This document shows, piece by piece, positions 12,416 through 25,289 of a stretch of 64,000 bases of DNA (position 1 is the stretch's first letter; each line of letters opens with the position of its first letter). The position numbers and the translations under genes are program-made. This stretch comes from Mangifera indica. Taxonomy: Eukaryota; Streptophyta; Magnoliopsida; Sapindales; Anacardiaceae. The notes below the pieces were generated by a model. The model was not told the origin of the DNA. It searched no databases and saw only the letters and a list, made by a program, of their open reading frames with translations. Location: positions 1,054,001 through 1,118,000 of the forward strand of contig NC_058153.1 of NCBI RefSeq assembly GCF_011075055.1, written 5' to 3'.

Positions 12416-14245
12416 TCAATTCAAGAATGCTGTACATGAATGTGCAAGCTGACCACACATGCCTAATTGCCCGTGGCACTGTCTTTGGCAAATAATTGTC
12501 AACCTTCCCATGGATTTGCATGTATGAGAAAGGTACATGGATGTTGTAGCAAGCCACAACGAGCACTCGGACGAAAGATCAGAGTCTTTAAACATCCAAC
12601 CTTCTCGTAGAGGCAAAGTTGATCCTTTTTATCAGAGACTGCCAAATTGGGCATTTGCAAGAGATTAGGAAAGGGGGTATTTGCCGCTTGTTTGTGATAC
12701 AATTTCTCTAAGCTTTCAACTGGTATTTCTTCCTCATACATTGGACGGACCCTTTCCTTATTTTTTATTGTGCTCAGTACTCTGTTAGCCTCTTTTGTCA
12801 AACCGGTGGAACGCCAAGCTTCTGCGAGAAGCAAGATGGTGGATGTCTCAGGCTGGACCTCAAATGCTTTCATGATTTGGAGGATTTCTTCAGCTTTCCA
12901 TGGTTGCTTGGCTTCACTGTATCCCCACATCAGGGTCTCAAATGTCTTCAAATTTGGAGAAACCCCATGCTCACACATTTGGTCAAAGACCCTGATGGCA
13001 CAATCCATTCTGCCCAAGCTACACCATCCACTGATCACGGTTGTGAAAATTACAACATTTGGGTGCAATCCCGATTCAATCATTGTTGTCAGAAGCTGTT
13101 CAGCTTTCTCTGGTTCTTGTGCACACACATAACCTTTAGCAAGAATGCTATATGCATGAACATCAAGGTTCCATACCAGCCTTTACCATGTCATCAAAGA
13201 TTTCCCGGCACTTTTCCATGAACCCGGCAGTGCTCCATGCATTTATGATGGTGCTAAATGTCATGACATCTGGTTTTACCTCGAATTCTTCCATCAGTGC
13301 CAGAACCTGCACATCATGTTTTGGATGAACAAAAACACAAAAATCCAACACAAGCGGACGAGCATCAAAATAGAATGCAAATTTCCCACAGATATAAACT
13401 ACACTGACATGCCAAAACTCACCTCGTCAACCCCATCTCGATCCACAATATCTACAAATGCTTTGATTAGTGAGTTTAAAACAACTAGATTAGTATGCAC
13501 CCTGCGTTGCTTCATCCTATACAAGAACTGTACTGCTGCTTTTAGTCTACCTTCTTTACAATATCCATAAACAATGATGCCACAAGTCCAATCATTGGGC
13601 TGTACACCATTGATCTGCATTTCTTCAATCATTTCATCAGCTTGACTTGTTTCACCATTCTGAGCATAAGCTGTTGCTATCATGTTACAAGTAACAGCAT
13701 TGGGTTGCATCCTAGAAGCTACCATCTTATGCGTCACATTCCATGCCTCCATAATGTTGTTCTTTTTACACCACGCTCTAACAAGAACATTATAAGTTCC
13801 TGAGATTGGGTTTCACATTTTCCTGCCAGGACATTAGGTCCAGCACTTTCAGGGATTCTTCAGGTTTACTAGCAATTCCATACCCTTTGATTAATGTGTT
13901 ATAAGTGCTAGTAGTAGGTTTCTGCCCACTCTCCTTCATCTTCCACAATGTTATCATGGCTTTCTCTATGTTCCCAGACTCCGAGAAGGCGTTTATCACA
14001 GCATTGAAAAATATGAAATTGGGATTCATTCGATTCTCTTCCACCTGTGAGATAATCGAATGAATGGACTTGAAACGCTTCTGCATGGTCAAGGCAGCCA
14101 AGAGGGTTGTGAAAGTTATTAGAGATGGTTTATGTCCACCTTCAATCAAACTGTCAAAAATAGACTCAGCTTCCCGAGGTTTTCCTCTTTCTATTAGAAT
14201 GTTCATTAATGTTGTCCCTGAGCACACAATTCGACAACAGATTTA
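12416..14245 (-). pseudogene. PPR protein of the At5g25630/At5g21222 family, frameshifted
   Basis: The translated pieces run in order through a pentatricopeptide-repeat protein like At5g25630 and At5g21222: the [18 protein letters not shown] start region, successive 35-residue repeats with [13 protein letters not shown] and NVVIFTTVISGWC cores, and a C-terminus ending SCTAFLN. One GT-AG intron (13307-13422) is preserved. The frame is broken three times: one extra base near 13797 (GGAAC), one extra near 13165 (CCTTG), and one missing in an A run near 12626-12630. Each is corrected by a single base. There is no in-frame ATG before LMNIL, and the upstream frame (CRIV...) hits a stop near 14240, so the original N-terminus is also lost. 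PPR proteins of this kind bind RNA in organelles. The alternative is consensus errors in a functional gene. Confidence 0.78.
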
Positions 14246-14542
14246 TAGTCTGGCGATAAGTGCATTCCTTTACAATATTTGGGATGCAATAATTACATAA
14301 TTTCTCATTTTCCCTATAACATAAAAAACAGATTAAATTAAAAATAAAAAAAGTATAATCAAATATAGTTGCATGACCTTGTGATCACTTTAATATTACT
14401 CCACTTACCACAAAACAATCTCAATCTCTTTCATAGTTTCAGTCCAATAGAAGCTTTGTTATACATTTGGCCAATGCTGTGATGCTAAGATAACCAGGAC
14501 AACTGAGATTCGAGCGAACTTGGTTATACTCCATTCAAGGTA

Positions 14543-16037
14543 CTAAAAAATTCCAGCAAATTTCATATCCTTTATCACCAAATCCACTTTCTCAGATAAG
14601 CCAGCTCTCCGATATCCAGCAATCAGAAAATCGTAATTTGATCTTGTGAGCTTATAAGAACTCTTGATATGGTCCAAAAATAGCTCTAGCCTTTCGTATT
14701 CTTCACGCCTGAAGTATGAACAAATCACCTTTTCAACATCTTCTGCACGTTTAAATGATAACCCTTGTTTTCCCATTCTCCCCACAGAGTATTCTACATC
14801 ATCCAGTCTGTCTGACAAGGCATAAATCCTTATAATCCCACAATGCACCAACAACAAAACTTGAGGATCTTGATTGTACTTAACCAAAGTTACAAGTAGC
14901 TCCTCCATTTCATTCACTTTCCCATGTTCACAATAAAATTTCACAAGCACTTCACACATATTCTCATTAATTTTCCAACCTGCATCCAACAGAAACTCTA
15001 CAAACTCTTTTACTTTACCTGAACTTCTACGCTTGCAAAATCCTTCAAGAACAGACTCCAATATGGTCATGCTAGGCATAATTCCAACTAACATCATTTC
15101 CTCATAATATCTATCAGCACCATCGAAATTCTTTGATTTAACACAACCAGAAATGAGAGATTCATAGGTTTGAACATTAGCCGAAAACCCAGCAGTCTTT
15201 TTGGCAGAGTACCATGCGTGCATTGCATCAACATTTCCCAAGCTGGAAAAGCCCGCTATGAAAATATCATAAGTTTCAGAATTGGCTTTATAGTCCTCAG
15301 ACCTCACCATTGTCTCAAACAAGCTAAGGGATGTCACAACCTCACCGGAGCACAAGCAAGCATAAATAAGGGAATTGAAAATAGAAGAATTGGGCTTAAT
15401 TCCACGACGCTCCATCGAAGTAAACACATGCATTGCCAGTGGTATATTTCGAATCTTTCCACAAAGAGATATTAAACCAGAGTAATCATGGCATGACTCA
15501 TTCCCCTTCAGCATTTTATCTAATCTCCATTCCAAGACCTGAAAGTTACATTGGACAAATATCAGTAAACATGGCACTTCTGAAAAATCACTTACTCCAG
15601 CAAGTATTAAAAAAAAAAAAAAGCACTCAAATTAAAGCCGAAAAAGAAAATCATCAAATGAGACCGAAGAAAGCAGATTTTAAATATTAATATTTCTAAT
15701 CCACTTCATTTTCAATTCGAGTTCCTTAGCAATGAACAGAGCAAACCCAAAAAGCGAGAGAAGGGAAAGTAAAAAATACCGATTGAGCTTTAAGAGGCGA
15801 GGAAGATTGGAGAGATGTAAGGAGGGCATCCCAGGGGAAGGAGGAATTATTGAGGAGAAGAGGGTCCTCTGAATCAAGCGTAGTTTTGATTTGAGAGATG
15901 GGTATTTGAAGCAATTTGGAGAAAAGAGGATTGGAAACCGCAACTTTGTTACAGAAGAAACGCAAATGAAATTTTTCACGAGGAGATAAAAACCCGCAAG
16001 CGCTTACTGCTGAGAAAACCCTGCGAACAAATGCCAT
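14543..16037 (-). CDS. Pentatricopeptide repeat (PPR) protein
   Basis: Two exons (15780-16037 and 14543-15538) joined at CAATCG|GTATTT and TTTCAG|GTCTTG give 417 residues without a stop. The N-terminus (MAFVRRVFSAVSACGF) is basic and lacks acids, consistent with an organelle presequence. From about residue 110, P-type PPR motifs follow, including NSSIFNSLIYACLCSG, NVQTYESLISGC and TRSNYDFLIAGYRRAG. No DYW or E domain is present. PPR proteins bind specific organellar RNAs and assist processing, stability or translation; the target cannot be read from the sequence. It lies head to tail with the broken PPR gene about 300 bp downstream, but the repeats are not close copies, so a recent tandem duplication is unlikely. 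I cannot assign an Arabidopsis counterpart with confidence. Confidence 0.88.
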
Positions 16038-17445
16038 CTCTTTTCTTGTCTAATGGATGCCGAAATAACGTTACGATGTTGAAAGATTTTCGCCGCTTTA
16101 TGATGCGAACCACGGGAAAAAAACTTACCCGAAAACTGTTGAAATTAGAGATGAAACTGTCGAAATATATTTTTTTTTAATAACTGGAACGGATAAATCT
16201 AGAATAATAACCACTATATTAAGTCAAGATTTTACTATTACACTTGTAAACCTTTAATTTATTTAATGTCATGATTATAAATCTTATTGCTGTATCTCGA
16301 ATTTATTTATTCAATAAATAAAAGTAAAATCTTTAATTATTAAAAAAAATAATCAATTAGAATTTAAGTTTAAATTTGCCCGATTTGATGGAATATATGA
16401 TCTAAGATTTATGATATACAGTAGAGATAAATAGTATTGATGATGAGATGAATAATCTTCTTTTATTCAACATGCCTATTCCCCATTTTTGTCACATCAC
16501 TTATCATGTCATCCAAGGTTGTCTTGCCATCATATCACATCATCATGCTCCTCATGGGTTGGAACCCTACCATTCTCGTCTTCTTAGTTGGATTTTTGAA
16601 CACTTTGTATCTTTTCCTTTCATGTTTTACTCTAGTTGTTCTTTCACGATTTGAAGCCATTGGTCTCCACCATGTCTTTTAAAACCATTAAGGCATCTAA
16701 CAAGCCAAATACTTGGATGATTGTTTGACGTATATTCGCAAGGATGATGTGCATGAGGGTGTGCACATAAATAGGTATGGAAGAATGCCATGATAACAGC
16801 TGCAACTGTTTAATTGGGTGATTTTGTGAAACATTCAAATGGGGTATGACAATTGAGACATGAGATGTGTTTTCTTCCAATACATTGACAATGCTAGAAA
16901 TGAGATGCTCTAGAAAAAAGGAGTGTAAGACCAAACTAATAGGAGTTTTTCATAGTTGACAATGAATAAAGAATTAGGCCATCTCTATACAAATTAATTA
17001 AAAATTAGAGTCACTTCTATAGGACAAAACTAGTTACCCTCAACATAATGAAATGGTGTTATGAGTAGACCAACCCGTTCTACATTAATATCAAGCTGTC
17101 GCACAAGTTGTTCAGCTACATCAAAACACTAGGCTCCTGACACAAGAAAAGAAAGCAAGTTGTTCAGCAATCCCAAACAAAAATAAAGGCATTAAAATGT
17201 AACCTAAAAAATTGTTTGGGATCAAATCCGTATCACGAATGAAGATCTTTAATGTTAGTTCCACATACAACAATAATATAACCACTCATAATCATGGTAT
17301 TGTAGTTAAAATATAACAATTTTTCCAACTTTTAAAACAAATTGTGACTGATACAGAGGAACGCCCATTAGACGATGATCCAAAATTTCTTGTTTGCAAA
17401 TTCAGAAACAACATAACAAAACAGACTAGCATAGCTCTTCTAAAC
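16038..17445. other. Intergenic, nothing recognised
   Basis: Non-coding DNA between the start of the PPR gene and the stop of the ribosomal protein gene. A few short open frames show no family resemblance. No repeat structure was identified. Confidence 0.5.
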
Positions 17446-18954
<1,509 letters not shown>

Positions 18955-18969
18955 TTCTTCGGTTGCAGA

Positions 18970-19125
18970 AAACCCTAGACCTGGAGCAGATCGGGATTAT
19001 TATTTTAGTGGAAATTGGCTAAGGAGTTCTTATTGTGAGGACTTGAATTAGGGTTTTATTTTGGATCAGTTGAATTGGGCTTGTTGTGGTTTGGGTCAGG
19101 CCTTATAGCTTTTACCAAGAGCCCA
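18970..19125 (-). promoter_or_regulatory. Telo-box and site II motifs upstream of RPL37
   Basis: AAACCCTA occurs at 18970-18977 and again (as TAGGGTTT) at 19049-19056. TGGGCT site II motifs occur at 19076-19081 and, on the other strand, at 19120-19125. Telo-boxes paired with TCP-bound site II elements are a known signature of plant ribosomal-protein promoters. The spacing of 15-170 bp upstream of the ATG fits co-regulation with other translation genes. Confidence 0.6.
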
Positions 19126-19130
19126 ATTTC

Positions 19131-21541
19131 ATTAAGTGCTCAAGTCAGGAGTAAGGGTTGACTTCATCCCAGCCCGCAAGAGCTCGGATTGCTGTTTAAC
19201 TTAAACGAGCCGAACTCTAATAGGAGTTTTAGCTCATTGAGTTAGGCTTAAGATCAACACCTCATCGTGGTCATTCCACCATATTTTATCTTGTTATCGA
19301 TTTTTTTTTTAACGATTTTTATTCTTCTCTAATATCACTGATTAACTAGTTTGAATGACTCAAATTTGAATTCAAATTGATTATTCTAAATTTGAACCAA
19401 TCATTCTTCTTCTCCCTCACAAAATCACATGGAAGAAGCATTAATTCAAGAGTTGATTTAAATTGAAATATATGGGTGCAATATATGTCAAAGTTCCAAG
19501 ACTTCCCCATGCAAGTGTCCCTTGGAAATCAAGTGGCTCAGAAGAATTTTGAAGCAACAATCAAATTCGGCATAAAAATGTTTAAAAGGGTCCAAATCAA
19601 TCGCCAAAACATGGCATAATTATTAAGCCAAACAAGCTTTAGGAAACGAAACAACTAGTGCATTATAAATGAATAAAAAAAAAAGCAAGAAAATTATTAC
19701 TTGTAATAAGAAAAATGACATTTTATTGACATTTTATTGACACGTTGTAGTGTTCATTTACTCAATAAATGGTTTCAAGTATCACGCACTCTTAAGGTTA
19801 ACTTAAGTGATAAAAGAAGAGATTTTATGTATAAAAGAGTATAAATTTAATTTTTTTTGATAACATATCAAGATTAAACTCTTTATTTATCTGATTCAAT
19901 AATTGTTAAGTCGGTCATTAGAGTTGAAGTTTGTCTAATTATGTGTGATTGGTTCTAAATATATGTTTTACATCATAAACCATTTTCTCTTTCTCCCTCA
20001 CCTACTCAGAAACTTTCAATTAATTTCTGCACAGGCAATTCTGTTATACATTTATTTCGCCTGTGATATCGAGGGATCACTGCCATGTTTAAATCTCTAG
20101 ATACCAAAAATTTGTCTTTACCGAAGAAAAAAAAACAGCAAAGTTTTCGAGTAATGTAAGCAATGAGTAAGGAAATTATAACCTGAGGTTGGAAGATATG
20201 GTTGCATTCTAGTCGAGTTTAGTTCAAATCTTAAATACTCAGTTTAAACTCATTCTAATTAGTCAGAATATTATCGAAAGTTAGTGATAAAATGAATACT
20301 AACATCAACGAAATTAATTGTATCTTGACAAATAATATCATTGAGAGAGATTTTAGTCTAACTCAAGTTGAGTTATGAAATTGATGCTTCAATTTGAATT
20401 CGATTTGAATCAAGCTGAACAACCCTGCAGGATACGGCTCTCTTTTGTCCAAGTATGCCACCCAAAGTTTTAGCTATTGTAGATATTTTCTTTAATGATT
20501 AGATACCCTATATATTCTCAACTGGTCTTCTTTATTTGTTGCGTGCCATTACTACTATTTATCGTCATTTTTTATGAATGAATGTACATGTGGGAGATTG
20601 ACGTTTACAAGTTTTTATCAAAACTGCATTAATTTCTACAGATTTGTCCCAAATGAAATTTACTTTAATTTCATTATCAGAATATATTTAATTTTCAACT
20701 GAAAAATTCAGCAACTGCTATGAAATTTTCAGGTATAATTTTCTTTTAAAGTTTGAGTTCAACAATTTTACTTGGTTCATATTTTTCTCTTGAATAACAG
20801 TTTGCATCATCCCAGCAGTCAAAAACGAAACAAAAAAAAGCCTAGTTAAGCTTCTTACCATAGCATTTCCGCTTTGTCTCTAAAGCAGACAATCAGCAAA
20901 GACTCAGCAGTTTGCACTTAGAAGCTGTAAAATTAGCATTATGGTAAAACCCTTTTCTTGTAATTCTTAATTAATTAAGAAGCTGCCCTACTTTCTCTTG
21001 ATTACATCTCAAAAGGAAAAAAAATCCAACTTTAGGAGGATTTTATAGATGTGGATAGCAGATTTTGGTTTTACAGTTCAACTTGAGCTCAGGCAGGTCC
21101 AGTCCAATCTACTGTTAAGCAAAATCCAAATAAAATTTTATATTTGTACATGTGTCTGTATATGTATTGTGAGTGTCCCTACTGCTCTTCTGTTCTGAGC
21201 CAACCTTCAAATAAATTCTTCCATGAACAACTGGAATATATAGACATATCACCATCTCTCGGTCGCTCTCTTTCTGTTGAATGCTGATTAAGTCACCTGG
21301 TTTTTTAATCATCCTCCATTGAACTACACACTGATTCAAACAAAAACTCAACCCTAATATTTAAGTAATCCCCTGATCATAAACCTAATCACTAGTTTTT
21401 CCTACACCAAACTGATTTTTTTCAGCTTAATGGGCTCTCTTCAGCTTGGTTCTTTCTCTTGAATTTGAATTCAAGCAACTTCTTCTTTTCAACTCAAGCT
21501 ACATACAGTTGTGGTGTGTTTCCTTTAATCAGTATAGATTC
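19131..21541. other. Intergenic; upstream region of the YUCCA gene
   Basis: About 2.4 kb of AT-rich DNA. No conserved reading frame or tRNA was found. The right part must contain the YUC6-like promoter and 5' leader. I could not pick a TATA box with confidence. Confidence 0.5.
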
Positions 21542-21604
21542 ATGGATTTTCTGAGAGAAATAGATGGCAAACAGATTCATGATCCTATATTCATGGAAAT
21601 ATGA
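21542..21604 (+). other. Upstream reading frame overlapping the YUCCA start codon
   Basis: A 20-codon frame starts at ATG 21542 and ends at TGA 21602-21604, so its stop overlaps the main ATG (21601-21603) in the arrangement ATGA. Its peptide begins MDF and contains GKQIHDP, which resembles the N-terminus that I recall for YUC2 and YUC6 proteins. It is therefore probably the original N-terminus of the enzyme, put out of frame by loss of one base, and not a regulatory uORF. Confidence 0.6.
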
Positions 21605-23528
21605 ATGAATCTTCACGTTGTGTATGGGTTCCAGGGCCAGTGATCGTAGGAGCCGGGCCTTCAGGTCTAGCAGCAGCGGCATGTCTCAAAGAAAGAGGAG
21701 TTCCAAGTATAATCTTAGAGAGATCTAACTGCATAGCATCTTTATGGCGGCTCAAAACCTATGATCGTCTTACTCTTCACTTACCAAAGCAATTTTGCGA
21801 GCTTCCTCTCATGGGTTTCCTCCCGATTCACCCACCTACCCTACTAAGCAACAATTCATTGACTATCTAGAATCATACGCCAAAAGATTTGATATTAGCC
21901 CAAGGTTCAGCGAGGCCGTAGCACAAGCTGAGTATGATGCAACCCTTGGGTTTTGGCGGGTGAAGACAGTAGGGGGAAAAGGGGAGGAGAAAGAATACAT
22001 GTGTCGGTGGCTGGTGGTGGCGACAGGAGAGAATGCGGAGGCGGTGGTGCCGGAGATTGAAGGAAGTGAAGAATTTGGAGGAGTTTTAAAGCATACAAGT
22101 TTTTATATAAGTGGAGAAGAGTTTAAAGGGAAGAGGGTTTTGGTGGTTGGGTGTGGAAATTCAGGAATGGAGGTTTGTTTGGATCTTTGCAATCATAATG
22201 CCCGGCCTTCGCTTGTTGTTAGAGATACAGTAAGAATTCCATTTTTTTTTTAAACCCTCTCTTTCTTTCTTTCCTTTAAAGTTAAGTTTGGATGAACGAT
22301 ATGACACTAAGCTCTTCTTTTTTCTTGATTTTTAGGTTATTCTAAAAGCAAACCCATATAGGAATGTATCTTATCATTCAAATCAATGTATTATACTTAA
22401 AAATTACAAATAAAAAAGAGCTACTGTTTCTTTGCATTTTAGTATGAAATTGTTATCTTGGAGTGAAAACGAGTGAAGAGCTAATATGATCAGCAAAAAC
22501 AAAGATATTATAAAAACTATTGCATTTGAGGCTTCAAGCACCAACGAAAAGGGCTTCTAAAGAGCAAAATTAAGGCTAAAGTTTGAGAGAAAGGATTGAA
22601 AACTCTTGATCTTTCACTTTCTTGCGATTCCGAGGCATGATTGGAAAGTGAAAACAATTTGCCCGTTTCCCATTAAGTATATCAACTAAATATTTTTGGG
22701 TGCATGATGTGACTTTAGTTATAAAATTTCTATGGTAAAACTGTAAGGTGCATGTTCTACCAAGAGAGATGCTGGGAAAATCAACTTTCGGGTTGTCCAT
22801 GTGGTTGCTCAAGTGGCTGCCCATGCGCCTGGTCGACCAGCTCCTGCTCATCTTATCATGGTTGATGCTTGGCGACACAGCTCGATTAGGGTTGGACCGG
22901 CCGCGGTTGGGCCCCCTTGAATTCAAGAATTTGTCAGGAAAAACGCCTGTATTGGATATTGGGACACTAGCCAAGATCAAAAGTGGAGACATTAAGGTAC
23001 TTGCCATTCACTATTATTTTGTTTCAGTTTTTGTTTTTCCCATTTAGATCATCTTCTTCTTTACCTAAGTCATGAATCTTACTGCTGTTAATGGTGTAGG
23101 TTTTTCCAGGAATCAAGCGCTTGAAAATCAATGCAGTGGAGTTTGTAAATGGCAGAAGTGAGAGCTTTGATGCCATCATATTTGCAACTGGTTACAAAAG
23201 CAACGTACCTTCTTGGCTAACGGTATAACTTTATCTTTATTCTTTTATTCGGAAGAGTATATAGTGCAAAAATTTCAGAAGTGTTATGGGTTGAAATTGT
23301 CAGGAAAGAAACATGTTTTCAGTGGAAGATGGGTTGCCTCGAAGGCCATTTCCAAATGGGTGGAAGGGTGAATGTGGCCTGTATGCCGTGGGGTTCACTA
23401 AACGTGGATTACTAGGTGCTTCAATGGACGCCAAGAGACTTGCCGCTGACATTGAACGCTGCTGGAAAGCTGAAGCTAAACATTGTATGCCCTTTTCTAG
23501 CTCACTTTTGTCAAAATCATCACCATGA
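21601..23528 (+). CDS. YUC6: YUCCA6-like flavin monooxygenase, frameshifted in exon 1
   Basis: Exons 21601-22229, 22748-22996, 23100-23222 and 23304-23528 have clean GT-AG junctions. The family's enzymes convert indole-3-pyruvate to indole-3-acetic acid (auxin) with FAD and NADPH. Visible motifs are the FAD site GAGPSG (residues 17-22), [11 protein letters not shown], the NADPH site GCGNSG, and [12 protein letters not shown] near the C-terminus; all key glycines are intact. Segments such as [11 protein letters not shown] and [11 protein letters not shown] fit YUC6 better than YUC2. The frame breaks after Phe73 near 21817-21822, where GGGTTTCC lacks one base, so translation would stop at 21870 after 89 codons. 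The conserved frame resumes at once ([13 protein letters not shown]). The exons sum to 1,226 nt, one short of a multiple of three. It is either a young null allele or pseudogene, or a consensus error in a working gene. Confidence 0.85.
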
Positions 23529-25289
23529 CCGAGTATATTTGCTAGTATAGAAAAAGTCTTTTTCATTAAGTTTGGAGGATAAGGGAAAGAGAAAGAAAAA
23601 TGCCCTTATTTTTCAAGATCAATCACACCATCAAGATTAAAGAGTTTGGGGAAGGAACAGAAGTTTGAGAATGAAAGTGAGGGACCTGATGAGCATATGC
23701 ACATCTTGTAAATCACAATTTTTATCTAAATTTAGTTTTGATTATTCAATTGGTATTTAAATAAAGCATTTTCATGTAATTAAGTTTTACTTTATTCTTA
23801 ATTCAAAATTATCTAATCACACGATAACATATTATCAAATATTCAATTGAGTATTCAAAATGGGAAACATGTTGTTTTTATGGACTAATATGAGATTTGG
23901 GAGATGAAGAAGAGAGTATTAACACATAGTAATGAAATCCTTCCTGATTGCTGAATTGTTTTTAATTTCCCACTTGGGTTAGTGATTTTCTATTTCACAT
24001 CTAACTTTTTTCTCTGTAGATTGCTACTAGATCTTGCTCTTAATTTAGTGAATATTTATGCAATTTCACAGTCGAAATGATTTCATTTCCAACTAGAAAC
24101 TTGGACCACTACACTTTTCATCATAGATTAAGATTCGGGCATTAAAATATTATACAGAATCTTACCAATTTTTCAGAAGCTAGCAGCATATCAGTATTAC
24201 CCTAAATATGTTTGTATATACTTGAATCATGGTTCCACTTGAAGCTGCCTCCGTTCAACAACCCAAGATCAATTTATGGTTCAATTTGGGAGTGTAAAAA
24301 TTGTAAAACTGAAGCTTCATACTGAGAAATTAGTCTCTGTTGATGCAATGTATAGATAAGGAAATAGGGCAGAAGATTTTTAACATAGTTTGACTTGATG
24401 ATCAGAATACTTTTGCAGTTTAATTATAGATAATTATGTATTACAATAGAATTGTTAGGATAATTTTGTTGCTTGTATGAACTCTCTTATAGTGGTTTTG
24501 TCCTTCCCTCGACCCCATGCTTTTGTTCTTTGCATTTATAGAAACTCTGGAGGAAAAATTACATTCAAACTACTAAGATTAGAATTTTGAATGCTAGTGA
24601 GATTACAATAGATATATTCCTATTTTTAATTTGAAGAAAAGGAATATTGCATATCCCAGAAACATCGCAATTAAAAAGATAAAAATGTATACTCTTTATT
24701 GGTGAGATATGAGAATATTTGTAAAAAATTATGGATAAATTCTTCTTTTGACAATACAACAATTGTTATCTTTACTTGAGGTGGTTTTCTGTTTTCTCAA
24801 AAAGTATTAGGTAAGAATAGTCTAATCAATTAGTTGTTCATTATAACAATCTAGACCTTTTAGAGATAAGCCTTGAATAAAACTCCGGCAGGTTACAAAT
24901 TATTGTACATTAGTCTCAAAGGAAAGAGTATTCAGCATACTTAAAAGGAGTGTATACTTGGACTGATTTGGACTTTTCTTTTTTCTCCTGCAGGTGGGAG
25001 TGCATAGTTGAAGAGACTTTTCTTGTTCTTGTAAAGTATTGGGTAGGAATAGTTTAACTCGCCGATATAACTTAGACTTCTTTAAAGATGAGCTTCGAGT
25101 AGAACTTCTGTAGGTTTTGAATCACCGTATAACATTCGCAGAAGGAAGGATAGTGAATGAGTGTTGGTTTGGTCAATAAAGGGAGGTGGGATGCATATGG
25201 GAAAAATGCTTATCGGTAAGCTATTGAAATGAACCAAATGGATCAAAATCACTTGACTTTGTTAAGGGTAATGTTGACTTGAAATAGGC
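23529..25289. other. Intergenic; YUCCA 3' flank and diverged direct repeats
   Basis: Non-coding. Two diverged copies of a 120-130 bp unit lie at about 24803-24930 and 25033-25155. Both run AAAGTATT(A/G)GGTA(A/G)GAATAGT, later AGA(G/T)A(A/T)GAGCTT-like and CAGGTT or TAGGTTxxxAAT blocks. No gene was recognised. Confidence 0.45.

Noticed and set aside
13783..13806. A possible tiny intron to explain the first PPR frame break
   Set aside because: The only GT...AG pair there would give a 17-nt intron, far too short for a plant spliceosome. A one-base indel is simpler.
14400..14540. A 5' exon for the broken PPR gene, using the donor TTTTGTG|GTAAGTGG
   Set aside because: The frame that would join correctly has a TGA just upstream and no ATG; the other frame joins out of phase.
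14543..16037. The two PPR loci as one gene
   Set aside because: The upstream locus has its own clear stop at 14543 and a complete 417-residue product; the repeats are unlike.
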